Below are positions 1-11,200 of a DNA stretch of 64,000 nt, piece by piece. The notes beneath the pieces were generated by a model that was given only the letters and a program-made list of their open reading frames with translations, ran no database searches and was not told the origin of the DNA. Both the position numbers and the translations under genes were made by a program. The stretch's first letter is position 1. Each line of letters begins with the position of its first letter. This DNA is from Symsagittifera roscoffensis (taxonomy: Eukaryota > Xenacoelomorpha > Acoela > Convolutidae), in contig NC_087065.1 of the NCBI RefSeq assembly GCF_963678635.1, positions 2,730,001 to 2,794,000 of the forward strand. Direction: 5' to 3'.

Positions 1-540
1 GCAAGCGGGTCGCCCTGTTGGAAACCTTCAGCTGGCTTGACTATGTAATCACCATGTAAGAGGAAACTTGACTCCTTGTAGCAACTTTTGACGAACTGGA
101 GGATCTCCGGTGCGTGTTCAGCAATGCATTCAAACATTGTGTCCCGTCTGACACTGTTGAACGCGTTGGAGAAATCGATCTTGACAAACGCTTCGTTCGC
201 GCACGCAGAAGCAATGTACTCTCTGGCAGCGCGTGAGGCGGCTTCTGTAGTGGCTTGAAAAAAGACTGAAACTTGCGATGCATTCGTCGAGAAACGCACT
301 TGGCAGTGAGACGTCTCAGTGTTTCTCCAATTGCAATGGGGCGTATGCCTCCGCATTTCTTTTTTAGGGATATCAGTGTCGCGCTTGATAGAACAGGCTT
401 GATGAACTCTGGCAGGTCGCCACGCCAAAACAAAATGCAGAACTCAGTTCCTGACGCGACAAGCTGGTTACCTGCTTCGTTCGCTGAAGAGGACACTGCA
501 TCTTTTAGATGTTGCGGACGTAGTCCTGAGGGACCTGCAG
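1..540 (-). pseudogene. non-LTR-like reverse transcriptase fragment
   Basis: Read on the minus strand, this encodes the N-terminal half of a reverse transcriptase. It starts with AAGPSGLRPQHLKDA (about 540-495), continues with LKKKCGGIRPIAIGETLRRL, and after a frameshift near 255-270 resumes with residues resembling VKIDFSNAFNSVRRD and, at the window edge, a QQGDPL-like motif. The GGIRPIAxGETxRRL and FSNAFNxVRRD blocks are typical of a widespread animal RT family; the catalytic YxDD region would lie beyond position 1. The frameshift and the contact with the Penelope-like element at 527-540 mark it as broken. Its first codons lie inside the inverted repeat that starts at 527, so either the repeat captured RT coding sequence or a rearrangement joined them. 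Family placement below 'RT of non-LTR type' is uncertain. Confidence 0.7.
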
Positions 541-1084
541 CGCTGCCAAATTGGAACTGTTTAAGACTGAAAATTGAATTTTAACTTGAAAAAAATGTCA
601 AATATTAGAAATATTCTGACGTTTCGATTATGGGTAAGACTTAGGTTTGAACTTTAAAATAGTTATAAGTCAATAAAATTAAATTAAAATACGAACACTT
701 TCGCTATGACAAGCATAATCAGGTATGTATAATTAGTAGCAAAAACTTCGTACTAATTTTTAAGTACTGCGATGAGCATCCAGTTTTTACTATAAAACAT
801 TAACAATTGAAGAAATTTTTGCTAAAAATCGAATTTCAAACATTTTCGCAACTATGGGCATTGTCAGGATTTTTACAATAAACTAATCTAAATGACAAAA
901 ATACATCAATTTACAAATGTTATTTACAATAAATCATATACATTTTGGTTCTAAACCATCATGTTAAAAAATTAGCCAATCACAGTTGACCTCTAAATTA
1001 GTGTTAAGATTAAAATACTTTTAATCTCTAAAATTAATTAAACAGTTTCAAATTAATTTGTCTGGAAGTTTCTGAGTCATAATG
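527..1084 (+). repeat. left inverted terminal repeat of the PLE
   Basis: Reverse complement of 5331-5884 with scattered substitutions and small indels. The outer end tgagggacctgcag (527-540) pairs with ctgcaggtccctca (5871-5884). The inner end ctgagtcataat near 1073-1084 pairs with attatgactcag at 5331. It contains no convincing ORF. Confidence 0.9.
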
Positions 1085-2151
1085 TGACATTTGACTAGAA
1101 TGGACAAAACGCAATTTTGTATTCGAATTTATATTGGAACATCTGACCGAGAGAATTGATGGTCTTTGTGGATTAGTGACGCTAATTGAACGATTAGACA
1201 AATCGGGAGGGGTTAGTTTTGACTAAAATGCTAATTTTTAAAAAATCGTTTCGAAAAAAAGACACGTCACGACATTGAGGTTTCGCACCAACTGAAACGG
1301 CAAAACACAACAACAACAAGTTTCTCAGAGAGAACAACTATATTCGTTGAAATAGACGAGGTGAACAATACAAATTGGAACAGCAATTGAAATTATTGTT
1401 GGAAGACCATTCCGAGTTGTAACGATTTTGCAAATACAATCGTTATAAAGTAACTCACGAGAACCAGGAAGGGTGTTGGGACGACGTGTCCAGCCTTCCG
1501 GAAAGAAATAAGGACGTTATTTCTCCGGATTCCAGAACACGGAAGGGTCTCGGGAGAGGACTTAAACATTATTTTAATAAACTTTTAGCTTCCTGGAGAT
1601 GTCCTGAATTGAACTAATAACATCCAAATTCGTTTTCAGTTTATGAGAAGCTAGAGGTTGAGGGAAAGGGTTGATCCATCTTCGATGAGATGATGATTTT
1701 TATCTACTGAAGAAAAACAATAGTAATAAAGTAAATAAGTAGTAGCCCTGTTTTTAAAGTGACCTCGTGGTCTGGGGATACTGAGACCCAGCCATGAGCT
1801 CACTACTATGCATATAATTAAGGTAATTAGAGCGTTCTGATTGAAGCCGGAAACATTAACGTTTTTGTCGAGCCGATTGAAAAGACCACCAAAAGAACTG
1901 GCTTTGGTAGAGACGGTGAAAAGCATGCAGAGCTTTGTTTAGACGCGGGCCAGTCGTTTTACAACCTAGCCTTATTTTCCGTCGATATGTAATTCCGGGC
2001 GAATGTTACATAATTTCGATTTAGACATGTGCGTTTTAAATAAAAACCAAAAATATTTAAAGACTAAATTAAAGCTATTCCTGGCCTATCCCTCAATAAC
2101 AACTTGCTGAACCAAGGATAGAACCTCCGACGATTACTGGAAGACAGTTCA
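1085..2151 (+). other. PLE leader, non-coding, with structured segment
   Basis: No convincing coding sequence. Around 1466-1560 several inverted sequences cluster. CCGG at 1498-1501 and 1525-1528 close a hairpin whose arms include AGAAATAA and TTATTTCT with a short GGACG loop. GGAAGG near 1468 can pair with CCTTCC near 1494. A stretch at 1665-1800 loosely resembles 6790-6900 (shared ggttgatccatct and a later tgagacc). Confidence 0.5.
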
Positions 2152-2622
2152 TTGGAGGAGAAAAAAGTGGCTGTGTGGCACGACGTGGTGAACAACACTA
2201 TTAGCAGTCACAGAACAAACAACTATCGCCCAGCCTGTGTCGAGGAGCTGAAAAACTATTTGAAGTCGAAAAAGCAGCAGATATTGGCGATCGTCTATTG
2301 CAGAAGGGAAGGAACGCCCGACTTCTTAAGTCAGCTTCTCGGCCCAGGAGTGCTCACTATTCCAGCAACAAAACGGCTACTCTCCAAAAGCAAGCAAAAC
2401 GACCCGGAGCAGCTCAGGGAATATTTGAAGCTGCACCAGAGTGCTGAATTGGAGCTGAAATCTCTGCGATTGGTAGTGGCACACAGAGAAAGACTCTCAG
2501 AGCTGATTAGCAATATCAGGGGCAAACAACAGAGACCATCACAGACTAGGAGGCAGGCGAAAGCAAGATCTGAGCAGAAGCTGAAGGCAGAGGAAGTGTC
2601 TGCGCTTCAAACACAGGGGTGA
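2152..2622 (+). CDS. PLE-associated ORF of unknown function
   Basis: Open frame of about 156 codons. It has no ATG at its 5' end (it opens right after an upstream stop and can be read from TTG at 2152), so the start is unclear. The protein is charged and probably helical in its C-terminal third (many Lys, Arg, Glu, Gln). It contains the blocks VWHDVVNNTIS and IVYCRREGTPDFLSQL, which look like a conserved domain rather than random sequence; I cannot assign a function. It lies just upstream of the RT reading frame inside the inverted-repeat-bounded element, so it is most likely an ORF1 of that element or a captured piece of another one. Confidence 0.5.
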   Translation: MEEKKVAVWHDVVNNTISSHRTNNYRPACVEELKNYLKSKKQQILAIVYCRREGTPDFLSQLLGPGVLTIPATKRLLSKSKQNDPEQLREYLKLHQSAELELKSLRLVVAHRERLSELISNIRGKQQRPSQTRRQAKARSEQKLKAEEVSALQTQG

Positions 2623-2755
2623 GAAGAGTGTGATTTGTTTTGCTTTGGGCCTTGTGAGTTTCATTACTAGTGGCCTGCAAAACAATGACCATAGTATTTT
2701 TGCCTGCTGTTTGGCTCAGACAAATTTAAAAAAACTAATTTGGAAAATTGTGTTG

Positions 2756-4810
2756 GACTATTTAAAATTCTTTAAAAAAGATCAAGTATCTGTACATAGA
2801 TTGACGTTTCTGAGAAAATGTCTGAAAAACGATCTAATACCGGACTTTTTGAAGTTTAGGGTCCCGAGAAAGGTTTTTTTGGACCAAGCTGTGCATAATT
2901 TTCAAATGAAACTACTAAGGACTGAAACTTCTGGGCAAATGAGGACAGGAAAAAGTACGAGGAGATGCTAATGAAAGCAAGATTTCTGGTGCAAAAAGAA
3001 ATCAACGAACAGTGGTGGGTATCCATTTTCCGCTTCATGAGGCGTCAAGTTGAGGCAAGCTTCTAGACAACATCAGAAAACCATAGAAAAAAGCTTAAAA
3101 AAACTGTCCGAGAGACAAGATAAACCTCTTGAGGAGAGAAATGAGCAATCAGTTATGGTGCTAGATAAAATTGAACTACCTGGATGGGTACATGAAGTGC
3201 TATCACTGGGCCCGAAGCATCCCATTAGAGACAAATTTATTGAAACGCACTTTTTGGCTGATATCGACGTTTTTCTCTCACAATTGAAAAATCAAAAAAC
3301 ATCTGGTGAAACTTTATGTGAAATAGAAGCCGCGGCAAAGGCATATGCAAAAAATGTAAGGCAAACCCCAGGAGACAAAGCCGTTGAAAAAACGAGGAAA
3401 TATCTCAAAGATAAAGGGGTAATGGCTGTGCCTTTTGATAAGAAGGTTGGTTTTTGCATAATGAGGAAACAAACGTATGAATCAAAGCTGGACTCCTTGT
3501 AGCAATCTGCCCAGTTTTTGAAAAAAGATGCAACCACTGATGAGGTTATACTGAAAATTGAGAAGGAATTTAACAAAGAATTGTTAGCCATGAAAAAAAG
3601 AGACGAGATAAGTGATTAGTTATATTCTAAGATGAGGTCAACAGGGGGGCAACCCGCCCGTTTGTACGGTTTAGCTAAGATACACAAGGCTGAGACACCC
3701 CTACGACCAGTACTATTACTTCCAGGCAGCTCGTATGAAAATTTTAACAAAATGCTTGCAAAATTTTTTGACAACATTGATGGAGCCAATATAGAAACCA
3801 ATACTAAAGATAACCGGGAAACAATTGAAAACATTGCTCTAGATCCGGATGAAACCATAATATCTCCTGATGTGAACAGTTTGTACACCGACGTTCCCCT
3901 GAAGGAGGCAATTGAAATTGCTTTACAGAAGCTGTACAGCCAGAAATCTCCTCTTGAAACTCAAAAAGCAACCATGAAAAAAGCTTTTGAATATGGTGGT
4001 CAGCAAAGTATATTTCAAGTGTAATGATTAATGGTGTGTGCAAGATGATGGTTCAGCAATTCTGTAATTCTGGCAAACTTATGGCTGAAAGAGTGCGAGT
4101 TTGCTCTAAGACAAGAGATACCGGTGGGAACGGATATACAGCAAATTAATGACAAATACGGTTTCTGCCCAGGTTGGAGCAGGAAAGTCACATATAGATC
4201 ATAGGGGGTTGAATGCGAGAGTTGCCAAAACTGGTATCATCTAAAATGCGGAAAAATATCCGTTGATGTATACGCATAAATAACCGAGATAGTCTGGCAC
4301 TGTGAAAGCTGCTGCCGCGCTAACAACACGTAGAAGGATACTCCTTAGGTGAAATTGTTCCTCAGGTATGTGGATGACCATGTTAAAACAGTCAGAGGGG
4401 AGCCGAGTTGTCTTCTTGATGCGAATTCTCTTCATCCAAATCTACAGTTCACTCTAGAGGAAAGTAATTCGAAGGTGAAATTGCCATTCCTGGATTTGAA
4501 CATAAATATATCGCAGGGTAGTGGTCTAAATTGCAGTTGGTATCAAAAACCAACAGATACTGGGACCATACTGAACTATAGAAGCTGCGCCCCAACTCAG
4601 TATAAGCGTAGTGTTATCCAAGGCACTGTACACAGGGTTCTTAGGAGTACATCTAGCTGGGAGCAATTTGATAAAGCTATAGAAAATAATCAGGTGCAAT
4701 GGCTGACAAATCAGTACCCTGAAAATTGGTCCGTAAAGGTGGCGTCAGACGCCCTGTGCAAAATCATCGAGGGTAAGAGCACGCCCCTGGATAATGTGCA
4801 TATACCCTGA
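2756..4810 (+). pseudogene. Penelope-type reverse transcriptase, degenerate
   Basis: Nearly all of it lies in one reading frame, broken by stops near 2969, 3500, 3617 and 4022 and by local frameshifts (about 3040-3055 and 4000-4060). Recognisable blocks: LKNDLIPDFLKFRVPRK (near 2830), LGPKHPIRDKF and HFLADIDVFLSQL (3208-3290), AVPFDKKVGFCIMRK (near 3424), LYGLAKIHK (3665-3691), the motif A region SPDVNSLYTDVPL (3863-3901), VILANLWLK after a damaged motif B, the catalytic LRYVDDH (4361-4381), and LPFLDLNI followed by WYQKPTDTGTILNY (4481-4580). The KIHK, SLYTDVP, YVDD and PFLD series is diagnostic of Penelope-like RTs. It would synthesise cDNA at the target site; this copy cannot make a full protein. 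Confidence 0.85.
4166..4315 (+). other. PHD-finger-like insert inside the PLE RT
   Basis: In frame with the RT, between the damaged motif B and the YVDD box. Cys/His pattern: FCPGW, then VECESCQNWYHLKC, then WHCESC. That gives most of a Cys4-His-Cys3 zinc-binding series; one expected Cys appears replaced by Trp. Two stop codons (about 4200 and 4277) interrupt it. PHD fingers bind histone tails, so in a live element this could tether the RT to chromatin; that role is inference. Confidence 0.6.
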
Positions 4811-4851
4811 ATAGTGTGTCAACTCAATCACCAAAGGATGTGTAGCCCCCA

Positions 4852-5279
4852 ATGCTGATGGTGCAATATAGAGGTAACCAAAGCCAATATTTTCCTAACA
4901 GGTTACAAAAATTAAATAACGTTCAAGTGGTTCTTACCACAAGAACACGAGAATCATGTTTACCATCACTGAAGTCAGCATTTTCTAATGACCTCAAGTC
5001 AAGAGTGGTTTATAAACTGTCATGTAGTGGATGCACTTCCTTCTATGTCGAACAAACTGGTCGACATTTGACCACTAGAATTGAGGAACATAAGAAGGCA
5101 GACTCACCGGTAGGCCTCCACCTTCAGCAATTCCAACTTGAGGGAAATAGCGCAGATCTTAGTTGGGAAATTATAGATAGGCCAACAACCAAATAAAAAT
5201 TATTAACACTGGAGGCAATACATATCAGGAAGGAGAAACCGGGCTTGCACACGCGCGATGAGTTAACACTGAAAACTTA
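4852..5279 (+). pseudogene. GIY-YIG endonuclease domain of the PLE
   Basis: Frame +1 relative to the RT frame ending at 4810, so it is separated by a frameshift. It reads YRGNQSQYFPNRL, then SRVVYKLSCSGCTSFYVEQT (VYK and FYVEQT standing for GIY and YIG), GRHLTTRIEEHK, and after an in-frame stop near 5194 the tail LLTLEAIHIRKEKPGLHTRD. The CxxC spacing and the RxxEH residues match the nuclease domain found at the C-terminus of EN+ Penelope-like elements, which nicks target DNA. The Gly of YVGQT is Glu here. Non-functional copy. Confidence 0.8.
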
Positions 5280-5330
5280 ATCCCAAACTATTTTTAGTGT
5301 TTTATCTAAAACGTACATGTGTAAATCGCA

Positions 5331-5884
5331 ATTATGACTCAGAGTTTTCCAGACAAATTAATTTGAAACTGTTTAATTAATTTTAGAGGTTAAAAAAATT
5401 TTAATCTGAAAAATAATTTAGAGGTCAACTGTGATTAACTAATTTTTTAACATGATGGTTTAGAACCGAAATGTATGTGAAATATTGTAAATAACATTTG
5501 GAAATTGATGTTTTATTGTCATTTAGATTAGTTTATTATAAAAATCCTGACGATGCTTACAGTTGCGAAAATTTTGAATTTTTTTTTAGCAAAAATTTCT
5601 TCAATTGTTAATGTTTTATAGTAAAAACTGGATGCTCATCGCAGTACTTAAAAATTAGTACGAAGTTTTTGCTACTAATTATACATACCTGATTATGCTT
5701 GTCATAGCGAAAGTGTTCGTATTTTAATTTAATTTTATTGACTTATAACTATTTTAAAGTTCGCACCTAAGTCTTACCCATAATCGAAACGTCAGAATAT
5801 TTCTAATATTTGACATTTTTTTCAAGTTAAAATTCAATTTTCAGTCTTAAACAGTTCCAATTTAGCAGCGCTGCAGGTCCCTCA
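5331..5884 (-). repeat. right inverted terminal repeat of the PLE
   Basis: Inverted copy of 527-1084. It ends in agcagcgctgcaggtccctc, the same outer end as the left repeat, after which the two flanks are unrelated. Small indels show that the two copies diverged after insertion. Confidence 0.9.
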
Positions 5885-8289
5885 TATTGTATCTACTGAA
5901 GAATCTCCACCCTGCGGATTTGCACTAGAGCATTGTATGTAAATTCGAATTTTGCTGCATTCTGATTGGTCGAAAGTTTGCTGCAAGTAATCTTATTAAC
6001 AATCTCCTCCCCTTTCTTGAAAGGGAAGATTGTTTAGTAGATCCCGAAACTCTGCTTTATGAATTTTCGACGTTATGTTTCTTCCAGTTTTAATTTCCGT
6101 TGATGTTCAGACAGTTGCTTTTTTAAATTAATCCTGTCTGTTCGAACTTTTAGCAACTCTCTATACAACTTAAAGTCAAATTATTTCTAGATAAAAAGTA
6201 TTTTACTATCAAAATGACTAATTTAAAGCTTATGAGTTGTGCCAGTCGGTCATATTTGGAAATTTGACCTTGAGGAATAAGAACAACGTAATTTTGGGGT
6301 TAAATGTAATTTTTCACAAATTCGAATTGAGCCTGTCATGCTCAGCTTTCTCGCAAAAACTTAAAATCTCAGAAATACAAGATTAGAACAACCGAAATAC
6401 AATCGCGGAAAAGTAGTTAAAAAAACGCAGCGGAAAATTGCTATTCGCAATTTCCAGATATAAATCAAACGCGAGTAGAGCTGTCCTATCCTGAAATATT
6501 AGACAAAACGATTACAAAAGTGGAGCATATTTATTCGAGGTGGACCAGAGTGAACCTCCGGTGGAAAGGTGGACAACCGAAATGTCCCAATGGTCCAAAC
6601 CAGAACTTTAATTCTCAAGTCAAAACTCATTTCCTTTGTTGGAATTTATTAATAGCAAAATTCTCAAGTTATTACATTTATGCTAGAGTCACTAGTTAAT
6701 TTAGTTACTCCAATTCTCGAGTGTGCTGGTATGTGAGTACCCAATTTAGTTTTCTTGAGTGTGTTTTATAATTGTTATGTTGAGATGGGGAGAGTTATAG
6801 GTTGATCCATCTGAAATGAAAAGTAACCATACGGACTGTTCCGACCCTTTTTTTAACGGCGTTCGCGTATTTTGGGTACTTTGAGACCTAAGTATGGGGA
6901 CGTTCTTATTTTCTAGAGTGGGGGGGTTATTTTGGTAGTGGCCTTTAAGCTGTAACGAGGGTTTTAGTCTCATGTCGCAAGTGAACCGAATTGGCTCCGA
7001 CCGTTCGAGGAAGAAAAACACAAGAGATAGTGTCCCTGACTCTTGAGCCAATGGTTGAAAGGGCCTATTTTTCTTTAACCTCATATGTGACTTAAGTGGG
7101 CCACTGTTACAAGTATATAGGAAAATTACATATAAAAAAACAAGTTATTGGAAATTTCCTCTTGGGAGATTTATTGTTTTTCAACCTTTTTTTTCCCAAT
7201 TTTCTCATCTTTTTGAAATTTTTGCAAGGGTTAAATTAATATAGTCTACTCAATTTGTATGTTTTATTTCGGTCAAAGCATTCACATCAAAGCATTCACA
7301 GATTATAAAACGTCGAACTGAGTAAATATTTCAAACTCTGCAATGTTTTAGCCCTCATCCTAGAAACCTCCTAATTTTGTGACAAGGTGAACATCTTCAG
7401 CATTATATACAAGATCTAGCTTGAACGTACAAAGATTTTTCTCGTTGAACAAGTAAAAAGTAACAAGTTGTGAAAGCTTAAACATTTGAACCTAGAGACT
7501 CTTCTACCTGTGTTATGTGAAATGCCAGTTCAATAAAGTATAGATATTTCGTTGGAAGTTAAATTTAATTTCAGTTGTTTCACAATTTCCCAGTTAAACT
7601 GTGAAAGGAAAATAAAAAAGGTTAAGAAATAGAAAAATTTAAATTGGCACGAACAAAGTTCGCTGCAATAACAAAGACCGAATATAAAACCTTCTAGTTA
7701 GGGCTTTGTTGAGTTTCATCGGAAACATATTATTTTATGCAAGAAATTCACGTGTGGATGTGTTTTCTTAATTTTTTTTAATCGGTTGGCTAAATCTTTT
7801 TCGCATTCAAGTTCACAATTTTATTGAAAAAATCAAACATTTGTGTTCTGAGTAACCTTGTGTTGTTCAAATTTTTTGATTGGATTTTTTTGCTGGGTTA
7901 AACTAATTTCATCTTTTATGATAAAGAACTGGTCTAATCTTGAAACTTTCTCAATGAGTCTTGGATTTTCCTTAAAGTATTTTTACTATAATAAGTTTGT
8001 AGATATCTAGTAGCGCTTATATTTTTTCATTTCTAGAAGTATAAAAAACTTGAAACTTACGAAGGTTAATGCTGATTTTTGTTTCATCAGCTTTGAAAGA
8101 AGTCAAGTTTTTTCAAAAGGTCCATCAATCATGGCATCATAAATATCCCTGCCGGGAGGACTCTTTTTTGATCTAAGGCGGCTAATAAAATGTTGATGAT
8201 TTCGTGCCAACCCAACAAGTCATTTTCTGTTTGCATGGAAACAAAAATAATTGCAATTTTTTTCCTTTTGATGGTATTTGGGATGAGCA

Positions 8290-8700
8290 AGACACAAACT
8301 ATAACAATGGCTGCAACGATCTCTCTTTCTGCGATTTCCTTGTTTTTCAAACTGTAGTGTAGAAAACAAGCAGCTTCAACTTGAAAAATTCTCGCTCTTT
8401 ATGGTTTTGTATTTAAGCCATTTTCGCCCTAAACCATTGCAAATCTGTACATTATAACTGAAAGAGAGACAAAAATATAATACAAAAACAAACAAAAACC
8501 TTTTTAAACAAAGCAAATTAGGATCGTAGAAATATCTTTACTTTTTTATGTGCATTTTTCAGAAGAAAAACACTGATAAAACTCTACATTTCTATGTAAC
8601 CATTTTACTGCTTCGTCATTGAGGTTACATCATTTTGAAATCTGAATCGGTGACGTTTCAGATTTTGACTATTACTAAGTTTCCATAAGTTTAAAGGAAA
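8290..8700 (-). repeat. diverged repeat pair, copy 1
   Basis: By eye it aligns with 10860-11200. Shared landmarks, in order, are ctctctttctgcgat, ttttcaaactgtagtgtag (gttgtaatgtag-like in copy 2), aacaagcagct, gaagaaaaacactgataaaa, ctacatttctatgta and an actgcttcgtcat block. Identity is moderate, perhaps 65-75%. Translated minus-strand frames share AERE with flanking LHY-like residues, but no intact protein is seen. It could be a dispersed repeat or an old local duplication. Confidence 0.45.
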
Positions 8701-10859
8701 TGCAAATGCAACTAACAAATAACTTTGCACAGTCAGGTTCGAAAGAATTAACTAATTTTCAACTTAATCAACGATCATAAAAATAACCGCGACAATAAAA
8801 AATAAGTCAATTCAAAGCAGTTAAAATAAAATTAACCACATACACGTTTGCAGAAAAATTTTCCGAAACAACATACTATATTGAGTATATCATCTAAATT
8901 AAATTTCGGACCCAATGAACTGAATTTTCTATTTAAATTGTTAGGAATAGATCAAAGTTTTGAATGGTCTCATTTTCTAGTATGGCAACATTTTTTCATT
9001 TAAATTTTGCCGGAATTTTGAGTTCAGAGTCAAAATTCAAGTGTCATTTGCTTGCTGAGTTCATCACACGAATTAAAAGTTTTCAAATGTGAAACTCTTT
9101 ACTGTCAGTAGCTTGTCAGTGAGTGTTGTTAGCTTGGTCTATAACCTCTTGGTTTAATTCTGTGCTCGTGAACTGGTTTCCACATTCCTTTAGACCTTAT
9201 TCTATGTCTGAGTCCACTTTTCGGTGTTCATCTAGTCTTGTGGTTAAATCTCGAATCGGAGTGAGATAGCCAACCTTGGTGGAAATAAATCCATAACAGC
9301 AAATCTTGTAAATTACTACTTTCGATTTTATTTCAATTTAAAAAAATTACTTTTTGGATGGTAGACAGATTTCCGTTTTTCTACTGATGAAAATTTTTGG
9401 TGCCTTGATTATGCTCCTCACTTTATCTGCAATGTTCTGACTTGCATTGCCCGTTACTACACGACCAGTTTGGGTGGTGTAACCGTATAATCATCATACC
9501 CCTGATACTAAACCTTGCCTGGGCTCTTGTGGACCTTTCCTGTATGACTTTTATCAAGACTCTTCGAGGCAAACTTATCAGTCCAAGGCACTGGGTATTA
9601 TTAGCAAATCCCAATATTTTCCATTCAATTTCATGGCCTCATCATATTTATTCCAAATTGATGTGCTCCTAATGCCTTCAATGTTTTTTATATAATACGA
9701 AGGAGCGCATTTTCAAAAGTTAGGAATCGTCGCTGTAACAATTGGTTGCTGTTACCATCCGCAAGTTAGGTTTTTAAGTGAACTTTGTTAATTTCAATGT
9801 CAGAAAAGATTAATTACTTTTTTCCTTAGCTTACTCAAAATTAAACTGTACTTGAGATGTGAATTATTTGCGGCGTTTACTAAACTTCCCATGTATCTTT
9901 TCACGTTCTCACGCTTTCATCAAATATCTCTGGAAGATTTTTAACTCCTCTGGATGTTTATCTCTCTTTTTCAAATCAGAGCATAAAGAGCAAAAAAAAA
10001 CTTGGTTATCAATTTTTTTCATTTTACCCCAAGCTTATAACATTTTTGGTTGAACCACTATAGAAAAGTTTTTTGTTCAATTTTTTCTTCTTCAAATTTT
10101 CAATAGAGGGATGCGAGAGGGACAATCATAGCCTGTACACTAGCCATATATCTGAGTATACCAAATATCATTGCACTTAAATTTGCACTCGGCCTACCGC
10201 TTAGCTTAAAAATTTGATTTTTAAGCTAGAGTGATTTTAGCTAAAAATAACTATGAGCCGCCTGCTTTGAAAAAAAAACGTGTTCAGCCCCAAATTAGAA
10301 ACAAATCTGGTATTGTAACTTTTTGTAATCTAAGCCTATGAAAAGAGTTAAATAGTTTAAGATACCCTTTAGGATAGTCCAATTTAGGTTCTTCAATAAT
10401 TATTTTTAATCTCCATCGTAAAATGGTGGGAAAAGAATGATTAAGTTCATTACTTAGCTGGTCAGAGGAAACAAACCTCAAAAAATAAGCAAAGAATACA
10501 GAAAACAACAACAACGGTTTGATGAAGTACCCTGCACTTTCTCCCCCTCTTTCCATCCCCCTCTTTCTTCCTTGAGAGAATTTTTTTCAATGATCGCGTG
10601 CTCGATTAGTCTTGATCAGTGGCTCTGGTTCTCCAATCCCCTCTTAACGTTTCCTCGTTATCAAGAAGGTCTTTTCTCTTACAATACACTGTCGCTCTTT
10701 CCGCCTTCGAATAATTTGAAAAATCTGTAGGGCTGGCGGATCAATAATTGTTTGATCTGTGGCTGCCAACCAAACGGTGGGTGATTTTTTGCCACACCAG
10801 CACTTATTCTTTCGTTTGCGTGGGCCCTTTGTTTTAAAGAAATTGCAAGTTTTTCTTCC

Positions 10860-11200
10860 TATTGAGAGTATTTGCGTTGAGCGAAAGGTCTCTCGTTCTG
10901 CGATATCCAATTTTTCAAAATTGTAATGTAGCAAACAAGCTGCTACAAGGTAAAAGTTTCTCTCTCCTACATTGCGAAACTAAATTTCGAAAACAAAAGA
11001 CGGACAAGATTTAAAAAACAACAAAAAAATGACGGCATTCGCAGCAAATTAGTATAATTGGAAATTCTGTACAATTAAATGTACTTTTGCTAGAAGAAAG
11101 AAGGATAAACGTCTACATTTCTATATGCACTTTTCACTGGTTCCTCATATAAGTAACATCAGTAAAAAAAATACTTCAACGTTACTTGGTTTTTACACCA
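10860..11200 (-). repeat. diverged repeat pair, copy 2
   Basis: Counterpart of 8290-8700: ctctcgttctgcgat, ttttcaaaattgtaatgtag, aacaagctgct, agaagaaagaaggataaa, ctacatttctata and actggttcctcat occur in the same order and spacing. No known element recognised. Confidence 0.45.

Larger units (their letters stand above)
527..5884 (+). mobile_element. Penelope-like element with inverted terminal repeats
   Basis: Two inverted repeats of about 555 bp (527-1084 and 5331-5884) bracket a region coding, in order, for an unassigned ORF, a Penelope-type reverse transcriptase and a GIY-YIG endonuclease. PLEs are known to carry long terminal repeats in direct or inverted orientation, an RT related to telomerase RT, and often a C-terminal GIY-YIG nuclease, all of which fits. 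The coding part is interrupted by several stops and frameshifts, so the copy is dead. No clear target duplication is visible: left flank tagtcc, right flank tattgt. The outer left end merges with a different RT fragment, so the original insertion edges may be rearranged. Confidence 0.85.

Noticed and set aside
1061-1900. Hammerhead ribozyme in the PLE repeats or leader
   Set aside because: I looked for CUGAUGA-stem-GAAA cores; the nearest match (ctgattgaagccggaaac near 1837) has an extra base in the core and no matching stems.
9423-9672. Overlapping open frames on both strands
   Set aside because: Short, no domain, no splice partner; probably chance in a slightly GC-richer patch.
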